Below, in pieces: positions 7,086 to 16,500 of a stretch of 38,174 bases of DNA. The stretch lies in the NCBI RefSeq assembly GCF_025938155.1, contig NZ_JAPCZG010000018.1:1-38174 (forward strand), given 5' to 3'. Positions within the stretch are counted from its first letter, which is position 1. The number at the start of each line of letters is the position of its first letter. The stretch is from Novosphingobium sp. KCTC 2891. Its GTDB lineage: Bacteria; Pseudomonadota; Alphaproteobacteria; Sphingomonadales; Sphingomonadaceae. The notes under the pieces were generated by a model. That model did not search any database. It was not told the DNA's origin and was given only the letters and a program-made list of their open reading frames with translations. Position numbers and translations under genes: made by a program.

Positions 7086-10000
7086 TCACCACGTGTCTAT
7101 CCACGGCTGACGCTTCCCCTCCCGAACCACACTCGCAGGCAGCGCCTCCAACCCCATCTTCAACCAATCGCGCGTCCCCGCAGGATCAATCACGTCGTCG
7201 AACTCAAACACGGTCGCTCCGTTCGCGGCGCTCGACCATGCATAGGCTCGATCCAACAGCTCGTCGTATCGCTCGCGGCGGGCTTCGAGATCCTCGATCG
7301 CGGCGAGTTCGGCGCGGTAGCCGAGCTTGATTTCGCCTTCGATGCCCATTCCGGCGAATTCGCCGGTGGGCCAGGCGACGGTGAACAGCGGTGAGTCCAG
7401 CGATCCGGCGGTCATGGCCATCGCACCCAGGCCGTAAGCCTTGCGCAGCACGACCGAGAACATGGGCACGCCCAGATTGGCGCCGATCACATAGAGGCGG
7501 CCGCAATGACGGATGGTGGCGGTGCGTTCCGCCTCCGGCCCGACCATGTTGCCGGGCACGTCGATGAGCGTGACGACCGGGATGTCGAACGCGTTGCACA
7601 GCTGCATGAACCGCGCCGCCTTGTCGGCCCCGTCACTGTCTACCGCGCCGCCGGTGGGCGAGGCGCAATTGTTGGCGATCACGCCGATCGGACGCCCTTC
7701 GATCCGGGCGAGGGCGGTGACCATCGATTTGGCGAAGGCGGCGCGCAGTTCGAGTACTGAATCCTTGTCCGCCAGCGTGGCGATGATCTTGCGCACGTCA
7801 TAGGCGGCGCGTCGATTTTCCGGGATCGCATGACGGAGCGGGCGCTGGTCGGGGGCTTCCCATGTGCCAACGCGTCCCTGGAAATAGGACAGATAGCGCT
7901 TGGCCACCGCGGTCGCTTCCGCTTCGTCCTCCACCAGAATATCGATCACCCCGTTGGGGCCTTGCACCGAAACCGGCCCCACCTCCTCTGGCGCATAGAT
8001 GCCGAGGCCTCCGCCTTCGATCATGGCCGGGCCGCCGATGCCGAGGCTGGAGTCCTTCGTGGCGATGATCACGTCGCACAGCGCCAGCACCACCGCGTTA
8101 CCGGCGAAGCAGAAGCCGCTGGCAATCCCGACGAGCGGCACGAGGCCGGACAACTTGCCCAGATGCGCCCATGTCCGATATTTGAGTCCGCCGACCGTGG
8201 TGGGCGGGGGCGTGGGATCGCCGGGCGAGGTGCCGCCGCTGCGGCCGCCGCCGCCCTCGGTATAGAACACGACCGGCAGCCGCATCTTCTGCGCGACTTC
8301 GAGCATCCGGTCGGTCTTGACGTGGTTCTTGTGGCCCTGCGTGCCGGCCAGCACGGTGTAGTCGTAGGACATCGCCACGCAGCGCGATTGTTCCGGGCCG
8401 AACAGCGCGCCGTTGATGCGGCCGATGCCCATGACCAGACCATCCGAGGCGGTCTTGACCAGCCGCCGGTCGACGTCTTCCGGGCTGTCCTCGTAGCGGC
8501 GCCCGGCCGTGACCAGCGGTCCATATTCCATGAAGCTGTCATCGTCGCACAAGTCGGCGATGTTCTCGCGCGCGGTGCGTTTGCCCTTGGCGTGGCGGCG
8601 CGTCACCGCATCGGCGCGGCCGGCATCGGAGACGAGGCGGTGCATATGCGCCACCCGGTCGATGTCCGGACGCGTGGCGTCAGGATCGATGACGGCGTCT
8701 TCGTGGTCGGCGCCCGCCGCAACCTCGCCCGGTGCGATGGCGGCGAGGAGCACGCCTTCGCCCACCACGTCTCCGGCGGCGTGATGGACGGCCGCGATCA
8801 GGCCAGAGACGGGGCTGGCAATCACGTGCTCCATCTTCAGCGCTTCGATGATGGCGAGCGGCTGCCCCGCGCGGACGTCTTCGCCCGGCGAGACCATGAC
8901 CGCGACGATCGTGCCGATCATGGGCGTGCGCACGCCTTCCAGCCCATCGGGCAGATCGGCTTCGGCGCTGGCGCCAGGTCCCGGCGCGCGCGGCGCGGCG
9001 GACAGCACCGCGAGCGGGTCGATGGATGAAGCGGCCGCCGAAGCATGGGCGAGGCTGGAATCATGCTCGGCGCTCGCTGCCACCAGCGCGGCGGCGTGGC
9101 GTTCGACAAAGCGCGTATCGACCTTGCCCGCCGCGACTTCGGGCCGTTCGAGCAGGGCGCGCAGCAGTGCGCTGTTGGTGCCCACGCCTTCGATCCGGAA
9201 TTCGGCGAGCGCACGGCGCGCCTTCGCCACCGCCGCCGGCAGGTCGGGCGCGGCGACGATCACCTTGGCGAGCAGCGAATCGTAGCGCGGGCTGGTGGCA
9301 TAGCCGGCGTGGCCATAGCCATCGACGCGGATGCCGCGTCCCGATGGCACTTCGTAACGGCTGATGATGCCCCCGGTCGGGCGGGCCTCTCCGGTGGCGG
9401 TCAGGGTTTCCAGATTGACGCGCGCTTGCAGTGCGACTTGCGATGGCACCGGAATATCCGCTTGCGCGAGGCCGAGCGAAGGGAGATCGCGCCCGGCGGC
9501 GATGGCGAACTGTGCCCGCACCAGGTCGATGCCGGTCACTTCCTCGGTGACGGTGTGCTCCACCTGGATGCGCGGGTTGGCTTCGATGAACACGAACGGC
9601 CGTTCGCTTGCCCCGCTCGCGTCGACCAGGAACTCGACCGTGCCCACGCCGCGATAGTCTGCGGCCTGCGCCAGCCGCACGGCGGCGTCGAGCATCGCCG
9701 CGCGCAGATCGGGAGCAAGGCCGAAGGCGGGGGCGATTTCGACGAGCTTCTGGCGCTGGCGTTGCAGGCTGCATTCGCGGTCCCACAGGTGCGAGACGTT
9801 GCCTTGTCCGTCGGCCACGATCTGCACTTCGACGTGGCGGGCGCTGGGAAAGAATTCCTCGACATAGAGCGCGCCCGATCCGAACGCCTGCCGCGCTTCG
9901 GAAGCGCAGCGTTCGTATATCGCGGCGAGATCGGCAGGCGCTTCGACCGGACGCATTCCCCTGCCGCCGCCGCCCGCCAGCGCCTTGAGCATGATTGCAC

Positions 10001-10544
10001 GGCCGGGGCCGAGCGCGCGGTGGAATGCCTCGGCTTCCTCCAGCGTGACGGCGCGGCTGATCCCCGGCAGGATCGGCACGTCGCAGCGTTCGGCCAGTGC
10101 GCGCGCGGCGGCCTTGTCACCGAACAGGTCGAGCGTATCGGGGGAGGGGCCGACGAAGGTCAGTCCGGCCGCGGCGCAGGCCCGCGCGAAAGTCGCGTTT
10201 TCGCTGAGAAAGCCGTAGCCCGGATGGACCAGATCGCATCCCTCGGCCAGCGCGCGTTCGATCAGGGCCGGCCCATCGAGGTAGGCGGCGACGCCGGTGC
10301 CCGCGATCTCGCGCGCGGCATCGCCTGCGCGAACATGGGCGGAATGGATGTCGTCCGCCGGGAACACCATCAGCGTTTCGATGCCCATTTCCGCCGCGGT
10401 GCGCGCGATACGGATGGCGATTTCGCCTCGATTGGCGATCAGAACCTTGCTGGTCAATGCATCCTCATCCGTCAGAAGCCCGGCGGTTTTCCGCCTTTTC
10501 GGGCCGGCCGGCACCTTGTGGGAACGGGCAGCCGCAACGGTCAT
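7086..10544 (-). CDS. Single-chain acyl-CoA carboxylase (BC-BCCP-CT fusion)
   Basis: An 1152-residue biotin-dependent carboxylase with all catalytic parts in one chain. Biotin carboxylase (about residues 31-480) has KVLIANRGEIAIRI, ALAGGGGRGM, HLWDRECSLQRQRQK and EANPRIQVEHTVTE. The biotin carrier domain has EALKMEH with biotinyl-Lys at 570. The carboxyltransferase domain (about 650-1150) has ARENIADL, FYTEGGGGRSGG, a GIASGFCFAGNAV oxyanion region and ANNCASPTGGAVDSDGADKA. It converts an acyl-CoA plus bicarbonate and ATP to a carboxylated acyl-CoA. This architecture is that of the single-chain long-chain acyl-CoA carboxylases described from Mycobacterium and Rhodopseudomonas, and differs from two-subunit propionyl-CoA carboxylase. 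The start is uncertain: the first 30 residues precede the conserved domain and the ATG at 10544 has a weak ribosome site. Confidence 0.93.
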   Translation of the reverse strand: MTVAAARSHKVPAGPKRRKTAGLLTDEDALTSKVLIANRGEIAIRIARTAAEMGIETLMVFPADDIHSAHVRAGDAAREIAGTGVAAYLDGPALIERALAEGCDLVHPGYGFLSENATFARACAAAGLTFVGPSPDTLDLFGDKAAARALAERCDVPILPGISRAVTLEEAEAFHRALGPGRAIMLKALAGGGGRGMRPVEAPADLAAIYERCASEARQAFGSGALYVEEFFPSARHVEVQIVADGQGNVSHLWDRECSLQRQRQKLVEIAPAFGLAPDLRAAMLDAAVRLAQAADYRGVGTVEFLVDASGASERPFVFIEANPRIQVEHTVTEEVTGIDLVRAQFAIAAGRDLPSLGLAQADIPVPSQVALQARVNLETLTATGEARPTGGIISRYEVPSGRGIRVDGYGHAGYATSPRYDSLLAKVIVAAPDLPAAVAKARRALAEFRIEGVGTNSALLRALLERPEVAAGKVDTRFVERHAAALVAASAEHDSSLAHASAAASSIDPLAVLSAAPRAPGPGASAEADLPDGLEGVRTPMIGTIVAVMVSPGEDVRAGQPLAIIEALKMEHVIASPVSGLIAAVHHAAGDVVGEGVLLAAIAPGEVAAGADHEDAVIDPDATRPDIDRVAHMHRLVSDAGRADAVTRRHAKGKRTARENIADLCDDDSFMEYGPLVTAGRRYEDSPEDVDRRLVKTASDGLVMGIGRINGALFGPEQSRCVAMSYDYTVLAGTQGHKNHVKTDRMLEVAQKMRLPVVFYTEGGGGRSGGTSPGDPTPPPTTVGGLKYRTWAHLGKLSGLVPLVGIASGFCFAGNAVVLALCDVIIATKDSSLGIGGPAMIEGGGLGIYAPEEVGPVSVQGPNGVIDILVEDEAEATAVAKRYLSYFQGRVGTWEAPDQRPLRHAIPENRRAAYDVRKIIATLADKDSVLELRAAFAKSMVTALARIEGRPIGVIANNCASPTGGAVDSDGADKAARFMQLCNAFDIPVVTLIDVPGNMVGPEAERTATIRHCGRLYVIGANLGVPMFSVVLRKAYGLGAMAMTAGSLDSPLFTVAWPTGEFAGMGIEGEIKLGYRAELAAIEDLEARRERYDELLDRAYAWSSAANGATVFEFDDVIDPAGTRDWLKMGLEALPASVVREGKRQPWIDTW

Positions 10545-10616
10545 AACCGAAGCGGGACGGGCGGGAATGGGGTTTGTGGTATTTTCACAGGGTGGAAAGC
10601 GCGGCGGGGCGCGTGC

Positions 10617-11759
10617 CTATCCCGCAGGCCAGCCGAGGCTGATGCGCATTCCCACCACCAGCGCATCGGGCAATGCCGGATCCCATCCGGGATTGATCAC
10701 GTACTGGACGTCGGGCTGCACCGACATCCACGCGGTCAGGTTGTGCGCGGCGGTCCATTCGATGGCGGTTTCGGCGCTTGCGGCCTTGCCGGCCGGCAGG
10801 AGCGTGCGGCGCGCGGCGCTTCCGGCGCGGGCATGAGCGACGGCGGTGCCGAGCTGCCATCCGCGCCAGTCGAGCACCATCCCGGCGCCAAGGTAGCTGG
10901 TCACGGGATTGGCCCGCCCGTCGGCGGTGCCGATGCGCACCCAGCCGGAGAGGTGTTCCTTGAGCGGCCCTTCCACCATCACATAGGCGCCGCGCGATGG
11001 CGCACGCGGCTGCCCCGGGGTGAGTGCCTCCTGCCGGCGGCTGTAGTGCCAGGCGCCCAGTTGCACTTCGCCCTTGCCGAGCGGCAGTTCGATTTCGCCC
11101 ACGACCAGCGCGCCGGTCTGGCCCGGCAGGCGCAGCGCGGTCCGGCGGGGATCGTTCCTGCTGCCGGCCACCGCGTCGAACAGGCCCAGCCGCACTTGCG
11201 GACCCTGGCCGCCGCCGATCCTGGCGATCACCGCGCTGGCCATCATCGGAAAGATCGACGGGCCGTTGACGCCGCTTTGCGAGAACTCGGGTCCGATGCC
11301 GTGGGCGCTGTTGAGGAACAGGGCGCCGACTTCCTGAACGTCGAATTCGCTGTTGAGATCGACCAGCCCGGCTTTCGCGGCCAGCCCCGGCGCAAGTTGC
11401 CATTCGGCCCATGCTTCATAGAGGTGCGGCACGGTATCGGCCTGCACGTTGCTGACCGTCTGGAAATCGCCGACGCGGCTGCCGGACAAGTCCGGCCCGT
11501 GCGTGGCGACGAGATCGGCGTGAAAGGTCACGCCCGGCAGGGACAGCGCCGCGCCATCAAGATCCGCCCACACGTCTGCGCGGGCCAGCCAAGCGCTGCC
11601 GCGCCGTGCTCCGCCGTCCGCGACGGCAAGGATGTCGGCGACATAGGAGCCGCCGACGCTGAGCGCCGCCTCGTGCGCATGGGAGGGCGAGATGCCCGTC
11701 GTCAGGGCGCAGAGGATGCCGGTGAGGATGGGACGTCGCAGCATGATGAAGCGCATCAT
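10617..11759 (-). CDS. OprB-family carbohydrate-type porin
   Basis: An outer-membrane beta-barrel of about 380 residues. The signal peptide (MLRRPILTGILCALTTGISP, then SHA) is followed by OprB-like features: LYEAWAEWQL, AGLVDLNSEFDVQEVGALFL, GPEFSQSGVNGPSIFP, and a late VQPDVQYVINPG segment. Three closely spaced ATGs (11759, 11756, 11744) can start it; all keep the signal peptide, and the ribosome site does not decide between them. OprB porins pass sugars and small neutral solutes, but the substrate here is not established. It lies 72 bp upstream of the carboxylase gene on the same strand, so the two may be co-transcribed. It is divergent from the MgtC/DUF4010 gene. Confidence 0.88.
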   Translation of the reverse strand: MMRFIMLRRPILTGILCALTTGISPSHAHEAALSVGGSYVADILAVADGGARRGSAWLARADVWADLDGAALSLPGVTFHADLVATHGPDLSGSRVGDFQTVSNVQADTVPHLYEAWAEWQLAPGLAAKAGLVDLNSEFDVQEVGALFLNSAHGIGPEFSQSGVNGPSIFPMMASAVIARIGGGQGPQVRLGLFDAVAGSRNDPRRTALRLPGQTGALVVGEIELPLGKGEVQLGAWHYSRRQEALTPGQPRAPSRGAYVMVEGPLKEHLSGWVRIGTADGRANPVTSYLGAGMVLDWRGWQLGTAVAHARAGSAARRTLLPAGKAASAETAIEWTAAHNLTAWMSVQPDVQYVINPGWDPALPDALVVGMRISLGWPAG

Positions 11760-11908
11760 ACGCGCGAAACTGGAAATCGCGCGTATCGCAGCACTGCGGA
11801 GCAACACGCATGGACCGGGGGCCGATGGGCCGGGTGCAGATGGTGGCGCGCCGCGCCGGTTGGGCCTATGCGGTGGCCAGACCAGAAGGGGAAACGCGCG
11901 ACGTGCCG

Positions 11909-13153
11909 ATGGCAGGAGACACCGCACCACTTGCAGCGCTGGCCGCGGCCACGGCGGCGGGGCTGATCGTGGGCGTGGAGCGTGGCTGGAGCCAGCGCGA
12001 GCGGCCCGATGGCAGCCGCGTGAGCGGGTTGCGCACGTTCGGCCTGCTGGGGCTGACCGGCGGCCTTGCGGGCTTCCTGCCCGATATGCTGGCCGCCGCG
12101 CTGGTGCTGGCGACCGGGCTGTTGCTGGTTGTCGGATACCGCAAGGAAGCGCGGCCGACCGCGATGTCGGCCACGACCGCCGTGGCAGGGGTGCTTACGC
12201 TGGGCGCGGGCATTTCAGCGGTGCGGCTGGGGCCGACCATCGCACTGGCCACGGCCGCCGCCGCGTTCGCGCTGCTCAGCGCGCGCGGTGCGCTCCACCG
12301 GGTGCTGCGCGGCCTGAGCGAACTGGAAATCGAGGCGACCGCCCGTTTCCTGCTGGTCGCACTGGTGGTGCTGCCCTTGCTGCCCGACCAATCGTTCGGA
12401 CCCTACGATGCGTGGAACCCGCGCAAGATCTGGCTGGTGGTGGTGCTGGTCGCGGGGCTGTCCTTCGCGGGCTATGTCGCGGCGCGGCGCTGGGGGGCCA
12501 CGCGCGGGATCCTGCTGGTCGCGGTGAGCGGCGCGGTGGTGTCTTCCACCGCCGTCACCGTGGAACTGGCGCGCCGCCTGCGGTCGGAGCCGGAGGCGCG
12601 CCCGGCGCTGACCGCCGGGATCGCGCTGGCCTCGATCGTGATGTTCGTGCGCGTGCAGCTGTTGACGCTGGCGCTGGTGCCCCGCGCCTTGCCAAGTCTT
12701 GCACTGACGATGGCACCGGCCACTGTGGTGAGCGCCGCATTCGCGTTCGCGGCCTGGCGAAAGCAGGACAACCGGCCGCCCGCCCCGGTGAAGCTGGGCA
12801 ACCCGCTCGATTTCAAGCCGGCGCTGGGGTTGGCGGCGCTCGTCGCGGGCCTGTCGCTGGTGGCGCGATGGGCGCTCGAACATTTCGGCAATCGCGGCAT
12901 TGCCGCCGTGCTCGCGCTGACCGGCATGATGGACGTCGATGCGGGCGTGATCACGCTGTCGGGCCTGCCGCACGATGCCCTGACCGACTGGGCCGGCGGC
13001 ATGGTGCTGGCGGGAACGGTGCTGGCCAACACGCTGATCAAGGCGATCATGGCGATCACGATTGCACCGGGGCGGGACGGCCTGCGCGCCGCGCTGCCGC
13101 TGCTGGCCGCGCTGGCCGCATCGGCGATCGCGCTGGCGGCGATGGCGTTCTGA
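11909..13153 (+). CDS. MgtC/SapB and DUF4010 membrane protein
   Basis: An integral membrane protein of about 414 residues. The N-terminal MgtC/SapB-like part (AALAAATAAGLIVGVERGW, then SGLRTFGLLGLTGGL) is followed by the DUF4010 half with many hydrophobic helices (VVVLVAGLSFAGYVAARRWG, ILLVAVSGAVVSSTAVTVEL) and a conserved end (VLALTGMMDVDAGVITLSGL, NTLIKAIMAI). Family function is unclear; MgtC relatives are linked to magnesium limitation, but this two-part type is uncharacterised. Start is chosen at 11909, where the conserved region begins; a GTG at 11903 or an in-frame ATG at 11810 are alternatives, the latter adding 33 residues without family likeness. Confidence 0.85.
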   Translation: MAGDTAPLAALAAATAAGLIVGVERGWSQRERPDGSRVSGLRTFGLLGLTGGLAGFLPDMLAAALVLATGLLLVVGYRKEARPTAMSATTAVAGVLTLGAGISAVRLGPTIALATAAAAFALLSARGALHRVLRGLSELEIEATARFLLVALVVLPLLPDQSFGPYDAWNPRKIWLVVVLVAGLSFAGYVAARRWGATRGILLVAVSGAVVSSTAVTVELARRLRSEPEARPALTAGIALASIVMFVRVQLLTLALVPRALPSLALTMAPATVVSAAFAFAAWRKQDNRPPAPVKLGNPLDFKPALGLAALVAGLSLVARWALEHFGNRGIAAVLALTGMMDVDAGVITLSGLPHDALTDWAGGMVLAGTVLANTLIKAIMAITIAPGRDGLRAALPLLAALAASAIALAAMAF

Positions 13154-13536
13154 CCATGCGGGTTTTCGGGCGATTCGCTCCGCGCCATTGCGCACGCTTT
13201 GTCATGTCGTCACCAAAGTAACCGGAACGGTGGAGGCGACGCGAAAAATACGGCGCACAATCATGGTTTTGCTGCACCCCTGTGGCCGTCGCGCACCAAC
13301 CATTCGGGAAAACCGGAAACCTATCTTTTCCTCTGGTCAATACGTCATTTGCAGCTATTCTTTTGATCACCGTCAAAGACGTTCGCCCGGCGCGGTCTTG
13401 GGAGAGGATGCGAAAAATCGCACCGCGCCGGGTGTTACGTCTTTCCCCGCATCATCGTCCCTCCAGTGCGTTACCGCGCCCATTTTGCACACGCCTCCGC
13501 GCCTGCTAGAATGAGCGGGCAGCAGGGGGAGGGAGC
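13154..13536. other. 383-bp intergenic region before hybrid kinase
   Basis: No convincing gene on either strand. It contains the 70-bp nested palindrome at 13375-13444 and AT-richer patches (around 13245-13265 and 13320-13370) that could hold the kinase promoter. The kinase start is preceded by GGGGGAGGGAGC. Confidence 0.6.
13375..13444. repeat. 70-bp nested palindrome upstream of hybrid kinase
   Basis: Outer arms AAAGACGT (13375-13382) and ACGTCTTT (13437-13444) and inner arms CCCGGCGCGGT (13386-13396) and ACCGCGCCGGG (13422-13432) are perfect complements. They leave a 25-nt centre that itself contains GCG-AAAAAT-CGC. It could be a strong hairpin in the 5' leader, a protein-binding dyad or a small mobile repeat. 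It is too far from the upstream stop codon (over 220 bp) to be an obvious terminator. Confidence 0.75.
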
Positions 13537-16500
13537 ATGAGCCTGGGCCTGGCGGCGCTCTTCGCGCTGTCCCTGATCGTCGTCCTGTTCGCGGTGGCTG
13601 CACTGGTCGAATCGACCGCCGGCAGGACCGCCGCGCATCCGCGCCTGAGGCACACCGCCTACACGCTGGGGCTGGGCGTCTATTGTTCGAGCTGGACGTT
13701 CTACGGCGCGGTGGGCAGCGCCGTGCGCGAGGGCTGGAACTACCTGCCGATCTATCTCGCGCCCTGCCTCGTCATGCTGCTCGCCGCCGGCTTCCTGCGC
13801 CGGCTGGCCGATGCCGTGCACGAGGAGAAGGCGACCACCATCTCGGATTTCATCGCCGCGCGCTATGGCCACGATCCCGGCATGGCGCGGCTGGTCACGG
13901 TGATCGCGCTGTGCGGCATCGTTCCTTATGGCGCGCTGCAACTGCGTTCGATCGGCGGGGCCATCGCGATCGTATCGGGCAGCGACGTGGTGGTGCCCGT
14001 CATGGTCGCGGCGTCGGCCGTGCTCGCGCTGTTTGCCATCCTGTTCGGCGCGCGCCGCTATGAAGCGGCGGGGCGCAACGAGGGGCTGCTGTTCTCGGTC
14101 GCGCTCGAATCGATCATCAAGCTGGTGGCGCTGGTGCTGGTCGGGCTGGCCGCGGTCGCGGTGATCCACAGTGCATCCGACGCGCGTTTCGCCGCCGCCA
14201 CCACGGTGCTTGCCGCGCGCTTTTCGCCGGCGCACCTCTCGCTCGAATTCGTCGTCATCGGCGTGATCTCGGCTATGGCGATCGTGGCCCTGCCGCGCCA
14301 GTTCTTCATGGGCCTGGCCGAAGCGCAGTCGCCCGACGACCTGCCGCGCGCGCGGCTGGGCGTGGCCGCCTATATCGCCGCGATGGCGCTGCTGGTGTTG
14401 CCGATCGCGCTGGCGGGCCTTGTCGCGCTGCCGGGGCAGGTGGCGCCGGACCTGTTCGTGCTGGCCCTGCCCGAAGCGATCGGCGCACGCTGGATCGTCA
14501 CCGCCGCGCTGCTGGGGGGGATCAGTTCTGCGGCGGCGATGGTCATCGTCGATTCCACCGCGCTCGCCACGATGGTGTCGAACGACCTGATCTTTCCCGC
14601 CGTCCTGCGCAGCGAAGCCGGGGAGCCGGACAGCGAGAGCCGCGCCGGCGCGCTCGGCCAGCGGATGCTGCTGGTGCGGCGGCTGGCGATCCTGGCCATC
14701 GTGGCGCTGTCGCTGGCATGGGCGCTGCTGCTGCCCGCGCGCAGTTCGCTGGCCTCGATCGGCCTGGTTGCCTTCGCCGCCATGGCGCAGTTCACCCCGC
14801 ATCTGGTGCTGGGCGTGCTGCGCAACGGGCGCGATCCGCTGGCCGGACGGCTCAGCCTCGCCACGGGCTTCGCGCTGTGGCTGTGGACGCTGGCGCTGCC
14901 GCCGATCCTGCCGCCGGCGTGGCTGGCACAGCTGAGCGGCACGCCGTTCGATCCCCTGCGCCTGCTGGGCATCGGCCATGCGCCGCCGTTGGTGCATGGA
15001 GTGCTGTGGAGCCTGTCCGCCAATCTTGCGATGATGGCGGCCGCAGCAGCCGGGCGCGATCCCGACCGCAGTCTGCCCCGGCTGGTGCGCGGCCAGCGCC
15101 CGGTGCGCAACCTGGGCGAGCTGACCCGCCTGGCAGCGCGCTTCATCGGCGAGGAACGTGCCGCGGAAGCGTTCCCGCCGGCCGACCACGCCGCCCCGGT
15201 CGATCGTGCCTCTGCCCGCCGCGCGCAGGACCTGATCGCGGGCGTGGTCGGGGCCTCGTCCGCGCGCGCGCTGGTCGCCTCGGCGCTGGCGGGCGGGCAA
15301 CTCGCGCTGGCGGACGTCACGCGCCTGCTCGACGAAGGCGGCCAGTCGCTGCGCTTTTCGCGCCAGCTGCTCGCCGCCAGTTTTGAAAACCTGCCCTCGG
15401 GCATCAGCGTCATTGATGCCGATCTCAATCTCGTGGCGTGGAATACCCCCTATATCGAGATGTTCGGCTACCCGCCGGGGTTCGTCCGCGTGGGTGTGCC
15501 GGTGGGCGATCTCATTCGCCACAACATCGTGCGCGGCGATTTTCCCGGCCCGCTCGAAGCGCAAGTCGAACGCCGCCTGCGCCGCTTGCGCGCGCGCCAG
15601 CCTTACGTTTCCGAACGCATCCGCAAGGATGGCCGCGTGATCAAGTCGGTCGGCGGGCCGATGCCGGGCGGCGGCTACCTCACCTCGTTCACCGACGTGA
15701 CCGAGGAAGCGCACACCCGCGCGGAATTGCAGCACACGCTTGAACAGCTTGAAACCCGCGTGTCCGAACGCACGCGCGAGTTGTGGGAGGCCAACCGGCG
15801 GCTTGCCGAATCCACGCGTGAGAAAACCCGCTTCCTCGCCGCTGCCAGCCATGACCTGCTTCAGCCGCTCCACGCCGCGCGGCTGTTCGCCACCGCGCTC
15901 GACCGGCAGGTGGGGGAAGGGCCGAAAGTGCTGGTGGCGCGGGTGGAGCGCTCGATCGTCGCGGCGGAAAACCTGCTGCGCGCGTTGCTCGATATTTCCA
16001 AGCTCGACGCCGGGGGCATCCAGCCCAGCCCGGAGCCGGTGGCGCTCGGCCCTCTGCTGCGCGACATTGCCGAAGGCATCCGCCCGCTGGCCGAGGAAAA
16101 GGGGCTGCGGCTGGTGATCGGGCCGGTCGATGGCGCGGTCGTCACCGATCCCGGCCTGCTGCGCTCGGTTTTGCAGAACCTGCTGTCGAACGCGGTGCGC
16201 TATACGCAGGAGGGCGGCATCCTGGTGGGCGTGCGGCGGCGCGGTGGGGACTGGCGGATCGACGTGGTCGATACCGGCGTCGGCATCCCCGAAGACCAGC
16301 AGGCGGCGATCTTTTCCGAATTCACCCGGCTGGGCGAGGTCGAGGCGGAAGGGCTGGGGCTTGGCCTTGCCATCGTCGAGCGGATCGCCCGGCTGCTGGG
16401 CCTGCATCTCGATCTGCGCTCGCGCCCCGGCCACGGCAGTTGCTTCAGCGTCAGCCTGCCCGCCGCCGATCCGATCGCGGCGCTTCCGGCCGAAGCGCCG

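Noticed and set aside
9045..11966. A 973-codon open frame on the plus strand opposite the carboxylase and porin genes.
   Set aside because: It is a mirror of strongly GC-biased third positions in the minus-strand genes. Its product is low-complexity, Arg/Gly-rich and has no recognisable domain.
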